Of a DNA stretch of 5,163 nt, positions 4,957 through 5,163 are shown in pieces. The stretch covers positions 27,292 to 32,454 of the forward strand of contig DAAV01000025.1 in NCBI GenBank assembly GCA_001701295.1, read 5' to 3'. The notes under the pieces were generated by a model. It saw only the letters and a list, made by a program, of their open reading frames with translations. It was not told where the DNA came from and did no database searches. Position numbers and translations under genes: made by a program. The first letter of the stretch is position 1, and every line of letters starts with the position of its first letter. This DNA is from Bacteroidales bacterium H10. Its GTDB lineage: Bacteria > Bacteroidota > Bacteroidia > Bacteroidales > Muribaculaceae.

Positions 4957-5163
4957 ATGAAAAATTTTGGATTTTTAAGAGTGGCAGCCTGTTCTCCGGA
5001 AGTCAGTCCGGCTGATATAGATTTCAACGTAGACCATATATGTGGGACTATAGAGAAATGCATAGCGGAAAATGCTGATATGATTGTATTTCCTGAACTG
5101 TCGGTGACAGGTTATACCTGCGCGGATCTTTTCGACCAGTCATTGCTGATAGAAAAAGCATAT
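4957..5163 (+). CDS. nadE: Glutamine-dependent NAD+ synthetase, N-terminal part (partial)
   Basis: These 69 codons run from an ATG at 4957 to the window edge and encode the start of the nitrilase-type glutaminase domain of NadE. That domain releases ammonia from glutamine and feeds it to the C-terminal synthetase domain, which amidates nicotinate adenine dinucleotide to NAD+ in the last step of NAD synthesis. The opening MKNFGFLRVAACSPEVSPAD and the block MIVFPELSVTGYTCADLF are typical of the long NadE form. Glu47 in FPELSVTGY should be the Glu of the Glu-Lys-Cys catalytic triad; the Lys and Cys and the whole synthetase domain lie beyond the edge. The ATG puts this motif at the usual distance from the N-terminus and no Shine-Dalgarno sequence precedes it. 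It is transcribed from its own promoter, divergent from the beta-barrel gene. Confidence 0.9.
   Translation, partial: MKNFGFLRVAACSPEVSPADIDFNVDHICGTIEKCIAENADMIVFPELSVTGYTCADLFDQSLLIEKAY

Noticed and set aside
1..5163. Mobile elements, CRISPR arrays, tRNA or rRNA genes.
   Set aside because: I found no transposase or integrase sequence, no regularly spaced repeats, and no tRNA- or rRNA-like sequence on either strand.

Overview
The window comes from a member of the Bacteroidota, most likely order Bacteroidales. The evidence is: the DUF4295 small protein behind L28 and L33, a TamB-like gene divergent from tsaD, promoter-like sequences of the TTTG / TAnnTTTG type, and no Shine-Dalgarno sequence before any gene. 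The family (perhaps Muribaculaceae) is a guess. Base composition is moderate and fairly even, and I see no obvious foreign island by composition.

Layout. Positions 1-527 (minus) hold the N-terminal 175 codons of a TamB-like envelope protein, cut by the window edge and open to it. A 91-bp divergent promoter region separates it from a plus-strand run: tsaD (619-1635), a short cinA-type gene overlapping the tsaD stop (1632-2441), and a GT11-type (fucosyltransferase-like) glycosyltransferase 5 bp further on (2447-3388). A 207-bp gap follows, with the best promoter of the window and a structured leader. It precedes the ribosomal protein set rpmB (L28), rpmG (L33) and a 49-residue DUF4295 protein (4075-4224). 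A GC-rich hairpin with a T-tract then separates this operon from a convergent minus-strand outer-membrane beta-barrel gene (4310-4798). A second divergent region (4799-4956) leads to the first 69 codons of glutamine-dependent NAD+ synthetase, nadE, which runs off the right edge.

How it fits together. tsaD, rpmB, rpmG and DUF4295 serve translation (tRNA t6A modification and the large ribosomal subunit). The PncC-type domain of the cinA product and NadE both act in pyridine-nucleotide metabolism, but sit in separate transcription units. TamB and the beta-barrel protein belong to the outer envelope.

Nothing here looks like a wholly new system. The most notable points are a CinA that appears to have lost its N-terminal MoCF domain but kept the middle domain, an orphan GT11-type gene set into an otherwise housekeeping cluster, a -7 promoter motif so close to the tamB start codon that the transcript may be nearly leaderless, and a structured leader with mini-ORFs before rpmB. 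All family assignments are from reading the translated sequence and from memory; no database search was run.
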